From: Planctomycetaceae bacterium
Lineage (GTDB): Bacteria; Planctomycetota; Phycisphaerae; Phycisphaerales; SM1A02
DNA: 14,480 nt
Reading direction: 5' to 3'
NCBI GenBank assembly: GCA_027488415.1
Contig: JAIYBS010000291.1
Span: 1-14,480 of the forward strand
The notes beneath the pieces are model-generated. The model ran no database searches, was not told where the DNA came from, and saw nothing but the letters and a program-made list of their open reading frames with translations. Positions 12,015-14,480 of this stretch are shown piece by piece (position 1 is the first letter of the stretch; each line of letters begins with the position of its first letter). The translations under genes were made by a program, and so were the position numbers.

Positions 12015-12956
12015 TCAGCCCCTGACCGCGGGCGCGTCGTCCCACGGCTCGACGTGCGCCGTGGCGTTGCCCGCGTCGCCGTCGCCGCAGCCGAGGGCGA
12101 CCTCGATCTCGTGCTCGATCGCGGAGGCGACCTCGTGGGCCGAGCGCACGTCCAGCGCGCCGTCGACCTGGATGTGGAACTCCACCCAGTGGTGCCGGCC
12201 GATGTGGCGCGTGCGGAGCTTGTGCCAGCCGCGGATGAGGGGCGCCCGCGCGCCGGCGAGACCCTGAACGTGCCCGTCGAGGATCGCGCGGACGGTCTCG
12301 TAGTCGCCGGCGTCCTGCTCGTCGACCAGCTCGCCGAGGGAGCGGCGGACCATCCGGACGCCGAGGCCGACGAGCACGCAGGCCATCACGATCGCCACCA
12401 GCGGGTCGATCCAGCCGATCCCGGTCGCGCGCACCGCGAGGAGCGCACCGATCGCCGCGAGGCTCGTCAGCGCGTCGGAGAGGAGGTGCCGGCCGTCGCC
12501 CTGCAGCGCGCCGGAGCCGGTGCGGCGCCCGAGCGAGAGGAGCCACCAGCCGAGGCCGCCGTTCGCGACCGCGGTCGCGCCGATCAGCGCAAGGCCCCAG
12601 TCGATCCGCTGCAGCTCGAGGTCGCCGGAGAGCATCCGGTGCAGCGACTCCCACACGATGCTCGCGCCGGCGGCGCCGATCAGCGCGCCCTCGACGCTCA
12701 TGCTCACGAACTCGAAGCGGCCGTGCCCGTAGGGATGCGTGCGGTCCGCCGGCCGGTGCGACTGCGCGATCGCCCAGAGGGCAAAGCCGCTCGCCACGAC
12801 GTTCACGATCGACTCGACGGCGTCGCTGTAGACCGCGGACGACCCCGTCATCCGCCACGCGACGAACTTCACCGCCATCAGCGCGATTCCGGCGACTACC
12901 GCGAACGCCGCGGCGCGGCGCTCGACGCGGAAGACCTCGTCGCGGTCAGTTGCCAT
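12015..12956 (-). CDS. Cation diffusion facilitator family transporter
   Basis: A 313-residue membrane antiporter of the CDF family, which exports divalent metals such as Zn, Co, Fe or Mn from the cytoplasm in exchange for protons. Six hydrophobic segments can be placed between residues about 15 and 205. Metal-site motifs are visible: YSDAVESIVNVV (Asp45, Glu48) in the second segment, HPYGHGRFEF in the loop after it, and DGRHLLSDAL (His157, Asp161) in the fifth segment. The C-terminal cytoplasmic dimerisation domain contains RHIGRHHWVEFHIQVDG and AHEVASAIEHEIE. The metal cannot be decided from sequence. The ATG at 12956 overlaps the end of the HlyD-type adaptor gene by 11 bases and has no Shine-Dalgarno, suggesting translational coupling. 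The next gene on this strand starts 76 bases further on. Confidence 0.93.
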   Translation of the reverse strand: MATDRDEVFRVERRAAAFAVVAGIALMAVKFVAWRMTGSSAVYSDAVESIVNVVASGFALWAIAQSHRPADRTHPYGHGRFEFVSMSVEGALIGAAGASIVWESLHRMLSGDLELQRIDWGLALIGATAVANGGLGWWLLSLGRRTGSGALQGDGRHLLSDALTSLAAIGALLAVRATGIGWIDPLVAIVMACVLVGLGVRMVRRSLGELVDEQDAGDYETVRAILDGHVQGLAGARAPLIRGWHKLRTRHIGRHHWVEFHIQVDGALDVRSAHEVASAIEHEIEVALGCGDGDAGNATAHVEPWDDAPAVRG

Positions 12957-14064
12957 CGGCAGCGGGGGCGGGGGCCGGTGCGCCGCCCGCTGCCGGCTCG
13001 TCCGGGGCACCGGCGGGGCCGGCACTCTCGATGAACACGTCGAGCAGCTGGCCGGGCGCGACCGGGACGTCCTCCTGTTCGAAGCGGTAGATCACCTGCA
13101 GGACGCGCGTGTCGATGCGCTCGGCGTTCTCGCCCGAGAGCGTGCGCTTCGGGAGGACGAGCGGCACGCGCCGCACGAAGGTCAGCGGGAAGCTCGCCTG
13201 GCGGCCGCCGCGGAGCGACGCCACGGCCTTGCCCTGCTCGCTGAAGCGCCACGCGTCGAGCTCGTCGATGTCGACGCGCACGTGGAGGGGCGTGAGGTCG
13301 CCGAGGGTCATCTGCGTCTTCGCGCCGGGGCCGGCCGCGGCGTACTGGCCGGGACGGGCGTCGATGCGCAGCACGTGCGCGTCGATCGGGGCGCGCGCGA
13401 TGCAGCGGTCGAGCTCGGTGTCGAGCATCGTGACCTCGGCCTTCGCGGCGCCGACATCGGCCTCGATGACCTTCAGGTCCTCGGGATAGGTGCCCCTGCG
13501 GACGAACTCGAGGTTGGCCTCGGCCTCGGCGAGCCGCGCGCGCGCGCTGGCGACTTCGAACTCGCGGGTCGGCAGCTCGTTCCGGCTCATGGCCCCGGCC
13601 TCGCCGATCGCGCGGAGGCGGTCGAGCCGGCCCTGCGCGTCGGTCACCGCGGCGCGCACCTGGTCGACGCGGGCCTGCGCCTGCGCGAGGGTCTCGACCT
13701 TCGGCAGCGAGCGCGCCTGCGCGTACCGGGCCTCGGCAGCCGCCAAGCGCGCGTGCGCGCCGCCGAGCTGCGCGCGGAGCGCGCGACGGTCGATCACGAA
13801 GAGCGGCTCGCCCTTGGCGACGCGCTGCCCCTCCTGGACGACGACCTCCTCGATCAGGCCGCTCACCGGCGCGCCGAGCTCGATGAGCTCCGACGAAGGC
13901 TCGACGATGCCCGAGCCGCTGACGCGATCGCCGTAGGGCGACGCGACGGGCGGCACGGTCGGCGGCGGCGCGGGCAGCGGCTTGTTCTGCTTCGCGACGG
14001 TGACCGCCGCGGCGACGATGCCGGCGACGGCGAGAGCGGGGAGCGCGACGAACTTCCTGTTCAT
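12946..14064 (-). CDS. HlyD/DevB-type efflux adaptor (membrane fusion protein)
   Basis: A 372-residue periplasmic adaptor anchored by one N-terminal membrane segment (residues about 6-24). It has the lipoyl half-motifs SGSGIVEPSSELIELGAPVSG and VVVQEGQRVAKGEPLFVID, a long coiled-coil hairpin (about 95-220, rich in Ala, Arg, Glu and Gln), the returning lipoyl half DRCIARAPIDAHVLRIDARPG, and the beta-barrel start LHVRVDIDELDAWR, features I associate with DevB-like adaptors of ABC exporters. It would link an inner-membrane ABC transporter to an outer-membrane channel. The last 20 or so residues are an Ala/Pro/Gly-rich tail encoded partly in the overlap with the CDF gene. The ATG at 14064 is 32 bases after the ABC ATPase stop. 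The substrate is unknown. Confidence 0.9.
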   Translation of the reverse strand: MNRKFVALPALAVAGIVAAAVTVAKQNKPLPAPPPTVPPVASPYGDRVSGSGIVEPSSELIELGAPVSGLIEEVVVQEGQRVAKGEPLFVIDRRALRAQLGGAHARLAAAEARYAQARSLPKVETLAQAQARVDQVRAAVTDAQGRLDRLRAIGEAGAMSRNELPTREFEVASARARLAEAEANLEFVRRGTYPEDLKVIEADVGAAKAEVTMLDTELDRCIARAPIDAHVLRIDARPGQYAAAGPGAKTQMTLGDLTPLHVRVDIDELDAWRFSEQGKAVASLRGGRQASFPLTFVRRVPLVLPKRTLSGENAERIDTRVLQVIYRFEQEDVPVAPGQLLDVFIESAGPAGAPDEPAAGGAPAPAPAADGN

Positions 14065-14096
14065 GGGGTGGCCTGCGGCTGTTGGAGGAGGGTAGC

Positions 14097-14480
14097 TCAG
14101 GCGCGGGGCGCCGTATCGCCGAGCTTGGCGGCGTTCTCCGCGAGCGCCTCGGCGGGAGTGCTGACGTGGGTGACCTTGCCGTCGTCGAGGTGGGCGATCC
14201 GGTCGGCGAAGTGGTAGATGCGCTCGTCGTGCGTGACGACGATCACCACGCGGTCCGGCGAGCTCGCCATCTGCCGGATCAGCGCCATGACCTTCTGGCC
14301 GGTGGCGCCGTCGAGGGCGCTCGTCGGCTCGTCGCACACCAGGAGGCGCGGGTTCGACACGAGCGCCCGCGCGATCGCCACGCGCTGCTGCTGGCCGCCG
14401 GAGAGCTTCGTGGGCCGCGACTGCTCGCGTCCCTTTAGCCCGACCTCGGCGAGGAGGGCGGGCGAGCGGGCGACGCACGG
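14097..14480 (-). CDS. ABC transporter ATP-binding protein (MacB/LolD/DevA type), N-terminal part outside window
   Basis: The last 127 residues of an ABC ATPase; the frame stays open to the window edge, so the Walker A and Q-loop regions are missing. Visible are the signature LSGGQQQRVAIARAL, Walker B LLVCDEPTSALD, and the switch histidine in VVIVVTHDERIYHFADRI, followed by a D/E-containing LDDGKV loop. This is typical of the small ATPases that work with MacB- or DevC-like permeases. Directly downstream lies a HlyD/DevB-type adaptor, so together they probably form a three-part exporter. The permease is not in the window and should lie upstream of 14480 on the minus strand. The motif calls are certain; the subfamily is inferred from context. 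Confidence 0.93.
   Translation of the reverse strand, partial: PCVARSPALLAEVGLKGREQSRPTKLSGGQQQRVAIARALVSNPRLLVCDEPTSALDGATGQKVMALIRQMASSPDRVVIVVTHDERIYHFADRIAHLDDGKVTHVSTPAEALAENAAKLGDTAPRA

Noticed and set aside
12957..13025. Upstream start for the cation transporter adding a Pro/Arg-rich stretch
   Set aside because: The added residues lie fully inside the adaptor gene and do not resemble CDF N-termini; MATDRDEVFRVERRAAAF is a normal start.
1..14480. CRISPR array, insertion sequence or prophage
   Set aside because: No regularly spaced direct repeats, no transposase or integrase motif and no phage structural genes were seen.

Overview
The window is GC-rich, gene-dense bacterial chromosome. 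The clearest lineage signal is the gene at 8576-10096 (minus), where a membrane module is joined to a Planctomycete-type cytochrome c domain (CYECHG, later MPPEGD) and leucine-rich-repeat-like units. Together with a Tat-exported six-bladed-propeller protein, a nuoC gene with no other nuo genes beside it, and very GC-rich codons, this suggests a planctomycete, perhaps of the Phycisphaerae. The phylum-level inference is fairly good; anything finer is a guess.

Left part (1-3975, plus strand): the 3' three quarters of purH, a near-perfect palindromic terminator, then a tight run of nuoC, a saccharopine/lysine-6-dehydrogenase-like oxidoreductase with a histone-H1-like Lys/Ala tail, and a protein with a PD-(D/E)XK-like nuclease motif. 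The last gene runs into an antisense tRNA-Arg(TCT), and its stop codon lies in the tRNA anticodon loop.

Middle (4145-7410): two plus-strand genes with good Shine-Dalgarno sites encode exported or envelope proteins of unknown function, one cysteine-rich and one long with a coiled coil. They are followed by a 394-base convergent intergenic region packed with strong inverted repeats. I consider this the least explained part of the window.

Right part (7411-14480): a minus-strand pair (membrane cytochrome c/LRR protein, then Tat-exported propeller protein) is transcribed divergently from dinB (DNA polymerase IV) across a 31-base gap. dinB overlaps tail-to-tail with an unknown minus-strand gene. 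A minus-strand cluster follows: an ABC ATPase (cut by the window edge), a HlyD/DevB-type adaptor and a cation diffusion facilitator whose start overlaps the adaptor's end. This looks like an export operon whose permease should lie just outside the window.

Several genes lack a Shine-Dalgarno sequence and instead have a TANNNT hexamer 6-10 bases before the start codon, suggesting leaderless or nearly leaderless transcripts. I see no CRISPR array, insertion sequence, prophage or integrase. The many long antisense reading frames are by-products of the GC content.
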